From: Amoebidium appalachense
Taxonomy: Eukaryota; Ichthyosporea
Assembly (NCBI GenBank): GCA_963693365.1
Contig: CAVNZM010000006.1
Coordinates: 62,001 to 126,000 of the forward strand
DNA length: 64,000 bases
Direction of reading: 5' to 3'
Shown: one piece after another, positions 1-27,396 of the stretch
How positions within the stretch are numbered: position 1 is the first letter of the stretch
Layout: the number at the start of each line of letters is the position of its first letter
Program-made: the position numbers and the translations under genes
The notes under the pieces: generated by a model
The model's input: the letters and a program-made list of their open reading frames with translations, nothing else
What the model was told of the DNA's origin: nothing
Database searches by the model: none

Positions 1-67
1 AAACGACCATCCCAACGAGCACGTGCACAGACGTTTGACAACAGACCAAACCGCCACCCCCACATAC

Positions 68-7658
<7,591 letters not shown>

Positions 7659-8131
7659 ATTGCTTCTGTCTGACGCCAATAAACTTAAGGGGCCTACTGT
7701 TTATGTGCTGCAGTCCAAAATCACTGTCCTTTTTCACACAGGCCTATTACTATGAAGCTTGGTCGTGCCTTTCGTTTTGTCTCCCACTGACTCCCTAAGT
7801 GAGCGGCCTTGAGCGGCCGCCCTCGAGTCCGGGCTGAGTGGGGTTTGTTCGCGCCAAAAAATAATATTGCCAATCAGCACGCAGGATCTAAATTTCTAGA
7901 GCTGCTTGGGGTCATTACATTTTTCAAACATCAAAATTGCACAGACATTGAAGAATATTTTCTCTTAAAACAAAATATTCATGATAAACCCTACAGGTCT
8001 AGGAATCGAATACAGAACTGGTTTGAACCAGGCCAGACTAGCTGGCCAGGCTTCAATGCTTCGAGCTTGGCACACTTACCGAATGCATGTTCACAAAGTC
8101 GGACTAGGCAGCATACCTTATGGCATTTTAG
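7659..8131. promoter_or_regulatory. divergent intergenic spacer between TOP6B and ALKBH8
   Basis: The two start codons face away from each other, 473 bp apart, so both promoters must lie here or overlap the 5' untranslated regions. The left half is C/T-rich and the right half AT-rich (around 7850-7990). It lacks the long homopolymer and CA/TG tracts that fill most other non-coding sequence here. I see no unambiguous TATA box. The shared promoter is inferred from gene arrangement only. Confidence 0.5.
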
Positions 8132-14544
<6,413 letters not shown>

Positions 14545-17385
14545 GGGCCAGCAGGGGATGGGGTGCATGGCGGGGTGGGTGGTTGCCATGGCTGCAACGG
14601 GTGCATGCACATACTTGTAGACTAGTCGTGTGTAATGTGCATGTAGGTCATTATACATGCCCTTAATGTGTGGTAAACATTTGCAATACGTGGTGTGTGC
14701 TATGTACGTAGGTAAGCATGTGTTAGCCATGTGTGTGTTATGCGTATAGGTAAACGTATCAGTCACGTGTGTTATGCGCGTAGGTATTCATGGCGATATT
14801 AATGTTTTAGCGGAAGGCTAATATTGGTCATATTTATGTAATGCACGTAGGTCACACGGGGTCTATGAGTAGACCAATACTAATATTAGTAATGTTATAG
14901 CGTGAGTTATGTACGTAGATAAACATGACAGACTAAATTGGGCAATTGCACGTATGTAGCCACACGTACAGGCCGCTGGGTGCGTGTGTGGATGGGATAT
15001 CAGCCACATGATATGCCCGTGCTTGGGATGTTCATATTTGGTATCCGCACACGCAGCGTAGTACGTATGCACATGCATGGGAAGTCAGCCACGCCGTGAG
15101 TCATGGTGCCAGGGGAGGCGCTGCGCCAGGCTGCAGTGGGCCGATAGTTGGGTTGAATACTCCGTTGTTGTTTTTTTGTTGTTCTTGTTTTTGCGAAGCC
15201 CGGCCTTGTGCTGCACTACCATAACTTGGAGGAAAGGGGGAGGGGGGGGGAGGGGAACCGGGGGGGGGGGGGGGGGAAGGGGGGGGAGGCTCTGGGCATG
15301 AAACTAGGGACGACGTGTAGGATGTGTGTGATCTGCAACCAATGACTAACGTGCAATCCAATGGACTCGCCTGTTGCTTTGCCACATCATTGGTTTGTGC
15401 ACATAAACATTGATATGACCTGACAGATGGCTCTACAGGCCGCATTAAGGGAGCCCTTGTCTCGTTGCGGTGTGCAATAGCATAGTGGTATGGTTCTTCA
15501 TTTTTAACGGACCGTTAAGGCCCGTTGTGGCATGTCGCGATGTGGGACATCTATCAACATGGGGCCAGCATGACGTCAGACACTGGTTGGGCTCGCGGCT
15601 CTCATTTTTGCCTACATATGGTGTGGTTTCTTTTCTTAGCCATGCAGAAATCACCTAAGTTAGAGCCCAGAAGAGATGTGTGTTTCCGACCTGATTACAT
15701 ATGTACATAGTAGCGTTGCCTGCTTTAAGGTTGAATATGGGTGCCACGAGTTAAACAATAACATGCTCCGGTCATTGGCAATTGCAAATTTTTTTGTTTT
15801 TCACGTGGGAAAGCGACCGCAGGGAGGGGGGGTAGTAAAAAGCATATTGCATGTGTGCGCACCTCATCTCACAAAAGTGATCCGGATCCCTGGCCATGGT
15901 GTTCTCGATACCCTGACCAATAGGAACCAACCGCCATACCTGACCAATAGGAACCCACCAACATACCTGACCAATAGGAACCTGCCAGCGATCTGACCAA
16001 TAGGAACCAACCAACGTTAACATACCTGACCAATAGGAACCAACCAACATACCTGACCAACGGAACCAACCAACATATACAGGGGTGCACCCCCCCCCCC
16101 CCCCCCCCCCCCCCCCCCGAAACCAACCAACATATTTGCCCCCCCCCCCCCCCCCCCCCCTCCCCCCCCCCCCCCCCCCCCCCCAACGTTGCAACACACA
16201 CGCACACACAGAAGGGACCTGCGGGGACTCGAAGGACCTGGGGGGAAGGGGTGGGGTGGGTGGGTGTTCATTCCAAACAATCCTTTAAGCTCATGGGATG
16301 AGCCACTTTGCATCGATTGGTAAAGGTGGGTAACCAGGTGAGCTTATTGGCTTAGTTTTTAAAGCCGTTTGATTGGAGCGCCTTCCATATGGCAACCAGA
16401 TTGAACGTTTGATTGGTAAATGTTGAATCGATTGACCGTCTCATCACATGATTGGATGTGTGTGAAGGCGCTCCAATCACAAATGTTTGCCGCGCTCCCA
16501 AATGGCGACAGCTGATTGGAGCGCCTTCAATATGGCAATACGGATTGCTAAAACGATTGGGGCTACCCAAACTTATCGTAAAGGTTTGTTTCCCATGTGG
16601 TGCACGGGGGGGAGGGGAGGGGAGGGGGATGTACGTATATATTTGCAGGCTACTGTGCATCGCATGACGCCATGTTGCGCTGCATCCCGGGAAGTCACAG
16701 CCTGGCATGTCCCCCCCCCCCCCCCCCCTCCCCCTCCACGGTGGTTATCTTAATTTTCCCCCAGCCTCGGCACACTCTAGAATCTTGATTCATTTGAAAA
16801 AGCAAATCTTCTAATTAGTGAACCATCGCTGTACTTGACCAATAGGAACCAAGCAACATGCTTGACCAATAGGAACCAAGCAACATGCTTGACCAATAGA
16901 AGCCAGCTTGTAACAATAGATGGTGCCAGATACCTTGAGAACGTTGGCACGATGTGGGCGATGAGTTAGGCTGTGTTTCAAGCTTTGATTGATGGCATAG
17001 AAAGAACTCCAACAAGCCTACCCTAGTACGGCATTGATTATCATCGTTAACAACTGGCACAGAGAAGGTGCAAAAGTGATAGAAAAAGTAAAGCCTTTGT
17101 AGGGTACATACTAAGCTATTTAAAAAGAATAGAGTAAGCAACATCTTAGCAAAATTTTGAGAGACAAGACAAAGCCATTAAAAATTCGCGTCTAACTTTC
17201 ATGTCTATGCCGCTCACAGAGCGCTAATATATATATATATATATATATACAATAACCACATTAAACCTATTCGACTCAACCAAGGTGTTGGTCATACATG
17301 CCCACAGGTTCGGCCAGTGGCTTGCTAATTTTCCAGATAGAGAGAGGTTGACTCGCACCCATGCACTCGCATGTGTTGTGGCACA

Positions 17386-17448
<63 letters not shown>

Positions 17449-17481
17449 TTGCGCACTTATGCATGCCCCAGCCTACTCTGC
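14545..17481. other. intergenic region between convergent ALKBH8 and membrane-protein gene
   Basis: No gene recognised. It holds GTACGTAGGTAA-like imperfect repeats (14640-14900), G/C homopolymers, CCAAT-box arrays, an (AT)n run at 17228-17250 and a (GT)n run at 17391-17448. Confidence 0.6.
15917..16080. repeat. tandem array of CCAAT-containing ~27-bp units
   Basis: Six units of the form CTGACCAATAGGAACCAACC with spacer ACATAC. Related units recur at 16837-16915. Inverted ATTGG boxes within GATTGGAGCGCCTTC occur at about 16370, 16460 and 16515. Confidence 0.9.
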
Positions 17482-19117
17482 CTAACAGTCGCCACCCAGC
17501 AACCCCTGTTGGATTGCCGTGCCACTTGTCTTGGTGCTGTCCTGGGAGGCTTTAACTTTGCTCTCTGATTGGTCCCCCTGCCTGTCGGGGTGTTCGAGCT
17601 CCAACGGCAGCGCCAGCACCACCTTGACTCCGGCTTCAACCTTGCCGTCAGACTGAGGACTCACATGGCGCCCAACCAGCCCGGTATCCTCCGTGGGGCC
17701 TCTGTCCAGCAACCTGTCATATGCGCTTAAGCCTGCACCCACCCAGGGAGGTGTGCTGCCCGCCGCCTCCTTCCCAGAACCATTTTCCGTGCCGAGTTGC
17801 AGTGGCGGCACTGCGGGGTGATGGTGTGTTTCCTAAAGTTGCCCTCCTCCCACACGTATGCCCTAGGGGCCACCACCAGGGCCGAGGGGGGCGGGGCCAG
17901 GCCCAGAGCCACCCACAGATAGAGCGAGCAGGCCGACTGCAGCAGCCGCAGCACGTGGAAGCACAGCATTAAGGAGGTGGGCAGTACCGGGCCCTGCCAC
18001 TGGCCCTGCCTGGGCTCGTCGAGGCACCGGGGGTTGTCGTGGGGCATGTACACCGTTCAGAACCGTGTCGCCCAGCGCCGCAAAACACAGCACCAGCGTG
18101 CACACCCACTCCCGGTCACGGCTGTGCCCAAAGTGCCGCCGAAACCGCAGCCAATACGCCAAAAACGACCCCAGGCCCAGCACACACACGGCCATCTCCA
18201 GCCACGAAAACACAAGGTCCGGCAAGAGCGGCCGCATACAGACAAAAAACCTCTCCGGGTCAATAGCCAGCTTCCACGAGTAGACAAACCAAAAAGAGAT
18301 CCACAGGATGGCAACAATGCTCCACTGTCGGACGAGCATTTGGCCGGGAATAATCAACCCCGTCGTGTTTCTTGTGCCCAAGCACTGCGTAAAACAGCCC
18401 AACACAGGTGACCGGGTCTGGAAGAGGGTCAGGTGGGAGAGCCATAGGGCCGTAAAGGGGATGTGGCGGAGGGGAAAGAAGGGCCACGAGACAAAGGCCG
18501 TGCCTTTTTTATGGGGGGGGGGAGGGGGGTGGGGGGGTGGGGGATCGTTTGTGTGTGCATGTGCAGAAAAGCGTGTGTGCAAACCGTGATGTTCAATAGT
18601 GGTAGAAGCGCCACGTACTGTGTATGACCGTGCACGTGTCTTGGCGCTCCAAAGAACGTGTAACTTGGCATACTCCCCCGCCTACTTCGTCTTGCCCCAT
18701 TTCCCCTACAACCCGGCTACCTCTTCTCCCCAACCCTTTCGTGTGTGTGCCTGTGTGCAGGCACATAGCAAGTTCGGTGACCTGTGTCTGGGAAGTTGTG
18801 AAAAGTAAACATACCGTGCCTGCCGTGCCAGAAAATAGCCTAGGGTCGTTGGTCTTGCCATAGCGCAAGAAGAGGATGATGTACGACAGAGGGGAGAGTG
18901 CCAGCAGCACACCGTGCCGGGCCCTGGTTTGGCGGATTCTAGCTAACTGTGACCCACTAAGCCCTGGAGTCGCTCTCCCCCTATAAACAAGCAAGAATCT
19001 CGCACATATCACACAGAAAAACAGGGAATAGGCGTAGGATAGTATGGCTAGGATAGTTAACACGTCTTTCGTTTCTCCCGTGGCTGTTGCCTCGGTTTGT
19101 GAGTGCTCTTGGCCCAT
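17482..19117 (-). CDS. unidentified multi-pass membrane protein (frame interrupted)
   Basis: I do not recognise the family. Exon 1 (18815-19117, 101 codons) starts MGQEHSQTEATATGE and has hydrophobic segments near residues 19-45 and 70-90; it ends at a gtatgt donor. A phase-0 acceptor (ccctcttccag) opens exon 2 at 18417. Further hydrophobic stretches include SIVAILWISFWFVYSWKLAI, a segment rich in L/G/F ending AYWLRFRRHF, EWVCTLVLCFAALGDTVLNG and SLMLCFHVLRLLQSACSLYL, so six or seven membrane spans are likely. The good frame changes by one base near 18050 and changes back near 17770-17830, then stays open to TAG at 17482. Very short introns or sequence indels could explain this. The last part is hydrophilic (LLDRGPTEDTGLVGRHV) and would be a soluble tail. 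It is convergent with ALKBH8. Confidence 0.6.
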
Positions 19118-19945
19118 GCCGAGGGGTGGGTGTCCAACAAAGTCTCGTACGTTGGAGCTACCATCCTCCGTGATTCTCTAAACTGAAACATCAGAAGGAA
19201 TGGTGAGTACACGTGTTTCCGGCTACCCTGGAAAGGGCATGTTGCTTCACGTATGTAGGTTGGTACAGGCGCTATACTATACATACGGTATACGGGTAGG
19301 CAATTATAACAGAGCTCGAGCTAATCTGTATCTTTCTTTGTCTTATTGAAGGTACACATCAGCGCTATGTAGGTTCTAGCTGCACTGCAGCATTCAACAG
19401 GCTGATATCTGGTGTTCTTGCAGTGTGACGTCAATTTGTCGGTGACGTAATCCAAGTTTGCCTAGGCTTTACCACGATCGAGGGCCGTGAAATTGGGCCG
19501 TGATCTTTTGCATGCTGCGATTTCGTTTTTTTGAGATTGCGCATTCGCCATATAAAGAAGCCATGCTCAAGGCCGCCTTAAAGTCGTAACCGACCAAGGC
19601 CACCTAATGGCACACGCCTTGCTACTGACCGCCAAGGCTACGCACTAATATCATTAGGTCAAAAGAGTACTAGTGCATGCAGCTGCAGGGGGGTCGAGAC
19701 GGAGGTGTGTGTGAAGTACTAGTGTCACGGTTTAAGAGGGGAGGGGGAGGGAGGGGGAGGGAGGGGAGGGGGGGAGGGGGGGGGGGGGGGGGGGGGGGGA
19801 GCGATTCCCTTTGTGATAAATTGATATCTAGCCTAATCGTGACATGATAAGAAGCAAAAAGGCAAAGAGGCATCATATGATAGAAGCAAAGAAGCAACCA
19901 CATGGAAAGGTAGGGGTTTTTTTCCTTTTCTTTTTCGTGTGGGGG

Positions 19946-19980
<35 letters not shown>

Positions 19981-20198
19981 CCGGGAGGGTGGGAGGGGGG
20001 AGTTCGAGGGGGGGAGGGGGGAAGGGGGGGGGGGGGGGAGGCTTCAAACTTTCGCGGGGAAGGGGGGGGGGGGGGAGAAGGGGGGTTCGGGGAGGGGGGG
20101 GGGGGGGGGATCAAAGAAAAGGAGCAAAGGATCAGAGAGGCAATATGCATGAAGCAAAGATTCAACAATTGCATGTTCTGTCACAAACGTTACAGTGA

Positions 20199-20203
20199 GT
20201 GTG

Positions 20204-20238
<35 letters not shown>

Positions 20239-20325
20239 TGTTGTTGTTGTTGTTGTTGTTGTTGCTGTTGTTGTTTTGCTTTGTTTTTTTTTTTTGTTTG
20301 TTTTTTTTTTTGGGGGGGGGGGGGA
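20199..20325. repeat. (GT)n-(TTG)n-T-run-G-run compound tract
   Basis: About 19 GT units, then about 11 TTG units, T runs and a G12 run. Confidence 0.95.
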
Positions 20326-22998
20326 AGCCAGGGGGAACAAAGCAAAGAAGCGAAAAAGCATCGAACTTCAAGCAATTGCAAATGAATGAATGAAGCAAAT
20401 GTGACAAGCAAGCAAATTAGATTTAAAGATTATGTTCCTTCCCCCCCCCCCCCCCCCCGCATATTTAAAATTTTCTTTCTTTCTCTCTTTTCTTAATTAA
20501 ATAATTCTTTCAACCTTTTTTCCCCCCCTTTTTTTGTGTGTGTGTGTGTGTACACAGTGTGTGTGTATGTGAAGGTGTGGCCGAGGGAGGGGAGGGGGGA
20601 GGGGGGGGGGGGGGGGGACAGGGGTTGTAAAAAAGCATTTCACGTGCAAGCCAAGAACTTTTACTAAAGCAGTCCAACGGGGTGCGCGCTATGGGGGAAA
20701 AGGGGGGGGGGGGGGGGGGGGGGGGACACTATAACAAGTTGAACAACGGTGCAGCAACAAACCAAGTCGACTGACAAAGCAGGAACGAAGCAAACAAGCA
20801 AAGAAGCAGAGAAGCAGAGAAGCGACGAACGGCAATAATGTGTGTGTGTTACACTAGTGATGTTACGGAAGAGTATACGTAGGGGTGGGGCCAGGAATAA
20901 CGGAGACTGAGAGAGGGGGGGAAGGAGGGGGGGGAGGGGGGGGGGGGATGAGGGCATATTATAATATGACCTCAACGCACCCATAGTTTAAGATCCCTAC
21001 CCATAGGGTGTATGAAGTTCCCGCCGCGATTAGTAGAGTAGGTGAGAGGGTGACCGAAAGAGGAAGCAGAGATCTAGAGCCAACCTGCATATCACACCAA
21101 CAACGGCTACCCCTATATGAGAGGCACGCCAGATCCACCTCCCTACTGGGAAATAAAGATTTCAGGCACAAGCGTGAAGACATCGATATCTAAAGCCAGG
21201 TGCGCCGTGCAACTACCGACCTTGGCATCGATCTGGGGCAGTTGTCGTGTACCTATGCATGCGTGTGATTGTACGTATGCAAGTACACGAGCACATGTGT
21301 GTAGTGTGTGGGGTCAGAAAACGCTTCACACTAGACGATCTCTGGAGACGGTACTCCACTTATTAGCTAGAAGGGCGGCACCGTAAGCTAGCTATCCATT
21401 ATCTATCGTGTCACTAAACTAAGGCACATGGGGTTGGCACCCAGACTATTAATAAAGTCTTCACACTATTGAGTCGTCACTCAAACCCTTACTATCCCGC
21501 GCTGTCTCGTGTCTGCAGCAATACACAAGTACGACAGCTAGTGACTGCAACCTAACACTAACGTAGCTAAGGTGATCAAGCTTATCCACAAAGGTGCTGA
21601 ATGCTGCAAGTGTGTGTGACGGCACACACACACTGACCATCACAAGTGTCGGGGGTGACCTACAAATGACGGCACACTCGTATTTAATGACTGTCGAGCC
21701 CAGAGCTACTGTCCAGACAGTAGCTGCTTATATACGAAGGCAAGTACACTTGTGCTCTCTTTTGTGGTCCTGGTGCTCTCGGGAACTCACCAGAATCTAA
21801 ACAGATCCAGCCCGGGATCTAGGTGGTGCGTAGCTAGCCAATCGGAGCTAACTGTTAAGAAAAAATAGTCTATCTGTTTATTCCGGCTCTTCCCGGTCAC
21901 GTACTTACAGTAGCCTAGCTGTTCCCGCTATCCCGCCCCGCGTACCGAGTTGGGGCCGCATACGCCAGGAACCATAACTGTCTTCCTATTGGCTAGTACA
22001 TAATCCCGATGACCCGATCTATCCTGAGAGACTATCTGTAATCTTATTGGACGATATATTCGCGGACTGATCCGCGCAGGTATAGGTATAAAGCAGCCGG
22101 ACCATCCTCAGATGGTACCGGAGGATCCGAGATCTCAAACCACTTCCTGCGTACCTCTCTACTCTCGATCCGCTATGTAGAAGTTTGTGTGCACATACAT
22201 CAGAGGGGGCCTGGATATAGTGGATAGATGTCCGACTCGCTCACTAATATTGGTCTGCATGCATCATCTGCGGGCCATTGCAAGGTTTCATATACCTGCG
22301 AGCAGCCACGAGGCAGCCAATAGGAATCCCCGAACCTCCCCGATAAAATTTGAGTCAATCCGCCGACATGCCTGGCAATGATGGCACCAGCCGCGTGGCT
22401 ATTAGGTACATACGTATACTATAGTTACCTATTTTTAAGTGTTATTATTAAGCGATAGGGAGCCCCTACGTATGCGGGAAAAAGCGTAACACATACACAG
22501 CTGTTACCATGTTGTTGTATTGCACATATATATGTACTCTGCAGTTCTAAGTGAGTCGCGCCATGCACCATCACGGTGTCGTGCGCATTCACCGTTGACT
22601 ACGTCCCCTGGCCCTGGACTGGTTATCAGTAAGAATGCGCTCAGGAATGCAGAAAGCAGAGTGTGAACATCTGAGCCAATCATAACCGGGATATATCTGA
22701 CAACATGAGTTACATGACTACGCCTTCTACCGTGCTGTCAGGCACGCATTCTCCGAGTCTAAGGTCAGGATAACTAATACAATAATAAGTTCTTTTTGAA
22801 CCGCATTGCCCATTGATTATACATTCTGCTGGCAGAAAGCTTCAAGAAATTCTCTCATCCGTTGTTCCGATGCATGTGATTTCCCAAGCTGTGTGTACAG
22901 CTGCTGTGGTTGCGCGTTCCAATTGGTCGTGCCTCACATAGTTTCGCCGCTTTTTTCCCATTCCCGAGTCCACACGTGCAGGCCACGGCCATCGGAAA

Positions 22999-23270
22999 AC
23001 ATATGCATACACAGTCATGCATGCTTAACGCACGCACACACGTATATGTACACACACGCGCGGAACGCACACACACACACCTATACACACATCGTAGCAC
23101 ACAGTTGTTGCCAAGTTGATCGTGGGAATAGTATTATGCAGCCCCCCCCCCCCCCCCCCCCCCGGCCCCCCCCCCCCCGGCCCCCCCCCCCCCCCCCCCC
23201 CCAACTGGGTGCTTCCGCGCATGCAGCATGCAGGCTGTGTGAGGCTTTTGGCTAAGCGTCACGTGAACTC
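22999..23270 (+). repeat. left arm of a ~200-270-bp inverted repeat pair
   Basis: Reverse complement matches 27190-27396. Shared blocks include ATGCATGCTTAACGCACGCA, CATCGTAGCACACAGTTGTT, GATCGTGGGAATAGTATTAT and GGGTGCTTCCGCGCATGCAG, interrupted by a C-run of different length. The left arm has about 40 extra bases of CA repeat. Confidence 0.9.
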
Positions 23271-24010
23271 GAGGACCACGGTGCAGACCCAGAGAAGTAC
23301 CCAGAGACAGTACTGTAGCTGCTGTTTTAGGGTAACCAGTGTGTGTTGTTGTAAAACTTACAGTTGCTAATTAGTTTTTGCTTGTTGATGTTGCACTGCG
23401 TACAAGCCCGCTAAGTCAACACGTGATTATACCCTAGGCCTGTTCACATGCCGAAATGCCAATGACGTGATGTGTTCAGGTGAGCCTTGATTGGGTGTGT
23501 TTCTGCACCGGAATGTGACCGGATAAGCATCTGATAACACGCGTGTGCACGGCCGTGCATCATAGGTTACACTTTGGGTGGCCCATTTTCACCTGTAATT
23601 ACTGTTTACTTCTTCATATTGTGATTCGATGTACCTTGAAATCTTTTTTATTTTACGTGTGGAGGTCATAACGCGCTTGCCACTTGATTCTATTCCCAGG
23701 GTGTTTTGTCGTTTGCCAACCATGGCTTTTATTGCGAGTTTCTATTGGCTTGCACCCATGTCGCTGCGACCGCCCAAAAGAATAAAAAGCCCTCGCCTGA
23801 TGAATCAGCTCTCAGTCAGCGTTTGCCATCCCAAGTTCATCACCAGCTGGTATCGGGGGCGACTACATATTTATCTGCCAGTGATCATAATTGGGCGACA
23901 TCAGTTTCTCCTCTTCCACTACTCCGCCAATTTCTCACCAGCGTGACACCGACGCTTCCGAGTGCACCGAGTGGGTGCATGATGGCGTTGCCACGCGACT
24001 CCACAAGTGC

Positions 24011-25448
24011 CTGCATGCGGGCCTCTGCTGCGGAGTGGCCTAAATAAGTCCACCACGCCTTCTGCCAGCACACCCGGAAGTGCAACAACAAGGGCCTGCT
24101 GTAAAACTATAGCCTACTCTACCCTGAGACTGGAAGCCGAACCGGGCTTCTGCAGGTGCACACCGTAAAGGTACGTGGTGTGTGAGCTGCGACTGCCCCA
24201 CGTGCAAGAGTGACTCCATCCCCCGGGATTACCTCTTGGCCCCCACATGCTGCCCATGGCTGAAACTTCCCTTCCTTCCATGTGATGTAGGGCACGGCAT
24301 CAATCGTGCAGCTTCACAGAGCTTGAGCCCACATAGTGCCGTGTGTGTGTTGTGGGCAATGACGTGTGAGGGATAGGGGACCGGAGGCATGGGGCAGGTA
24401 GGCTGAGGGCATGTGCGGCACGTGCCCTGTGATGCCACACAGGTAGTGGGCCGGACACATGACCCAGTGCATGCATATGTGGTTATTAGGCCCACACGAG
24501 GCGTAGGGGGTGCATGGGACGAACCTGGCACGTGGCTGCATGGCGCTCACAACTAACCCGTACATATGCCCACCCACAGGACTTTGCTGCCAGCCTGCAA
24601 AATGCCATCTACTCGTGTGGCTGTGCACAGCCCTGGCGCATGGAGTATACGTACATACCTGTGCTGATGGTGCAACTTCTGGCTGCATGCTCGGAACCAA
24701 TCACAAGTGCTCATTGTGCACGTGCCCAGCTGCATGCGGGCCTCTGCTGCGGATTGGCCTAAATAAGTCCACCACGCCTTCTGCCAGCACACCCGGAAGC
24801 GCAACAACAAGGGCCTGCTGTAAAACTATAGCCTATTCTACCCTGAGACTGGAAGCCGAACCGGGCTTCTGCAGGTGCACACCGTAAAGGTACGTGGTGT
24901 GTGAGCTGCGACTGCCCCACGTGCAAGAGTGACTCCATCCCCCGGGATTACCTCTTGGCCCCCACATGCTGCCCATGGCTGAAACTTCCCTTCCTTCCAT
25001 GTGATGTAGGGCACGGCATCAATCGTGCAGCTTCACAGAGCTTGAGCCCACATAGTGCCGTGTGTGTGTTGTGGGCAATGATGTGTGAGGGATAGGGGAC
25101 CGGAGGCATGGGGCAGGTAGGCTGAGGGCATGTGCGGCACGTGCCCTGTGATGCCACACAGGTAGTGGGCCGGACACATGGCCCAGTGCATGCATATGTG
25201 GTTATTAGGCCCACACGAGGCGTAGGGGGTGCATGGGACGAACCTGGCACGTGTTCATGGCGCTCACAACTAACCCGTACATATGCCCACCCACAGGACT
25301 TTGCTGCCAGCCTGCAAAATGCCATCTACTCGTGTGGCTGTGCACAGCCCTGGCGCATGGAGTATACGTACATACCTGTGCTGATGGTGCAACTTCTGGC
25401 TGCATGCTCGGAACCAATCACAAGTGCTCATTCTGCACGTGCCCAGCA
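24011..25448 (+). repeat. 719-bp tandem duplication (24011-24729, 24730-25448)
   Basis: Two nearly identical head-to-tail copies differ at a handful of bases. Both contain an exon-like block between an acceptor (cccacag) and a possible donor (ATG|gtgcaa), reading DFAASLQNAIYSCGCAQPWR and so on. Both also contain a Cys-rich frame (SCDCPTCKSDSIPRDYLLAP). Confidence 0.93.
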
Positions 25449-26393
25449 ACACTAAGACTGGTGCAATGCTCGATATCTCAAAGAGTAGGCTTCTAAACCG
25501 AAATATGTGGTACACAGGCACATGTATTGCGCATGAAGAGATATGAGAGAAGATCAGACGTCAAGTGGGTGTATGTGTGGGCGGCGCTCGGTTTTTGCCT
25601 ATGCCAGTTAGTGGCAGGAGAAGGCTGTCTCCCCTAAGGCCACAGCTTAGCAGAGTCACTAGGAGCTACGACTGGCCGTGGTGGTAGGGCATTTCATTAT
25701 GATCATGTGTTTGGACCGTAACCCATCTGTTACAATATGGCCTTTGCTCTACTACCAACTCATAGGTTCATGTTTTGAACCCGTCTTCCTGCAATTCGTA
25801 CTCCTTGTTATTCGGAATTTTGAAGTGAATAGATGCGTGAGGCTATTACAGGCAGATCCTTACTAGCCCAAAGGGCTGTGTGATGACGCAGGGCGCCGAG
25901 TCCAATACATGTTACTTCGGGGCTCATAACGGGCATTAATATTTAGTTAGTTCAAATAAAGAAATCAACTAAGAGGTGTCTGGTAAAATTCTCGTTGTGG
26001 TGGCGGTGCACGGGGGGGGGAGGGGGGGGGTTCCAATCACAATGCAAGGCACCATACAGATCTGAGCTCTCACATCGACCCACTAAGGTAGCCCACGTGC
26101 CACCCCTGCAGCCAGACCCTAGCCCGTGGCCCCCTCTGTGTTTGTTCTTGCCGCCCTCTCATCCCACTAACCACCCACCCCTCTGCCTCTTCCCTCTCCC
26201 CCCCTCCCCTTCCCAACCCCCCCCCCCTCCCCCCCCATGTGGCGCACAAATACACACCGAAGGTCTCCCCTCCTCCCAATTGGCCGCATCATGTTTGCAC
26301 CAATAGTTTTTGCGCTAAAACCCTTACGATCGGGTGGGAAGACAAAGAGACGGCAATGTTTTCCCCGGCAACACAACTTGTTCCATTTGCCCC

Positions 26394-26424
<31 letters not shown>

Positions 26425-26579
26425 AAAAAAAAAAAAAAAAGAAGAGCACCCCCTTGACGTGCATGCTCGCTAAACAGAAACCCCACTTCATATTATCATA
26501 ATTACTGGATTCACCGTAGACAGCACCTCTGTATATCCAAAGACACACCAGATGGTTGCCTCTACCCCCAACAGTACCG

Positions 26580-26611
<32 letters not shown>

Positions 26612-26943
26612 TTCCTCCCTCGGCCCCCCCCGAGGCTAGTAGGTGAATACAACAGTAGCCCCTATTTATAAGGAGATTCCTCACACACCCGGCTTCAAAA
26701 TACACGATTTGACAATATATTCACCAAAATAAAGACTTTGCCCCAGAAACTATAGCCCAACGCTGTCTGGACCCTAAACGGGGGGGCATGCGGCCCCTTC
26801 AACCCCTCCTTATGGGAGCCTGACGGCCCCTTTATGTCGCTTGGGGATCAAAACGTTCTCCCCTGATTTTATGTCATTGGATCGTTTTTTGTCCAATCAG
26901 GTGCAAGGGGGCTACAGTCATACTGACCTTTGTGTCCCCCCGC

Positions 26944-26975
<32 letters not shown>

Positions 26976-27016
26976 CCTCCCCCACACCTCCCCTCCCCCC
27001 CACACACACACGCACA

Positions 27017-27051
27017 CCACCACCACCACCACCACCACCACCACCACCACC
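27017..27051. repeat. (CAC)n microsatellite
   Basis: About 11 CAC/ACC units. A similar shorter run is at 28680-28703. Confidence 0.95.
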
Positions 27052-27189
27052 GCTCCCGTGTTGCTGACACCCGTCACGTGACTCTGTCAACCAACATGGT
27101 CATTGGTCCGGCTGTGAAGATAGCTTGAAGGTTTTTGTTCGGTGTTGTGTGTTCACATGGTCATGCTTTGGTCACGATCCATGTAATCA

Positions 27190-27396
27190 CAGTACACTTG
27201 ACGCTTTGTAAAGCCTCGCACAGCCTGTGCTGCATGCGCGGAAGCACCCGTTGGGGGGGGGGGGGGGGGGGGAGGGGGGGGGGGAGGGGGGCTGCATAAT
27301 ACTATTCCCACGATCAACTTGGCAACAACTGTGTGCTACGATGTGTGTATACGTGTGTGCGTGCGTTAAGCATGCATGACCGTGTATGCATATGTG
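27190..27396 (-). repeat. right arm of the inverted repeat pair
   Basis: See 22999-23270. The arms face each other across about 3.9 kb. Confidence 0.9.

Noticed and set aside
23629-24047. Two overlapping ~105-codon frames as a gene inside the inverted repeat
   Set aside because: They use different frames of the same DNA and match nothing I know; neither can be preferred.
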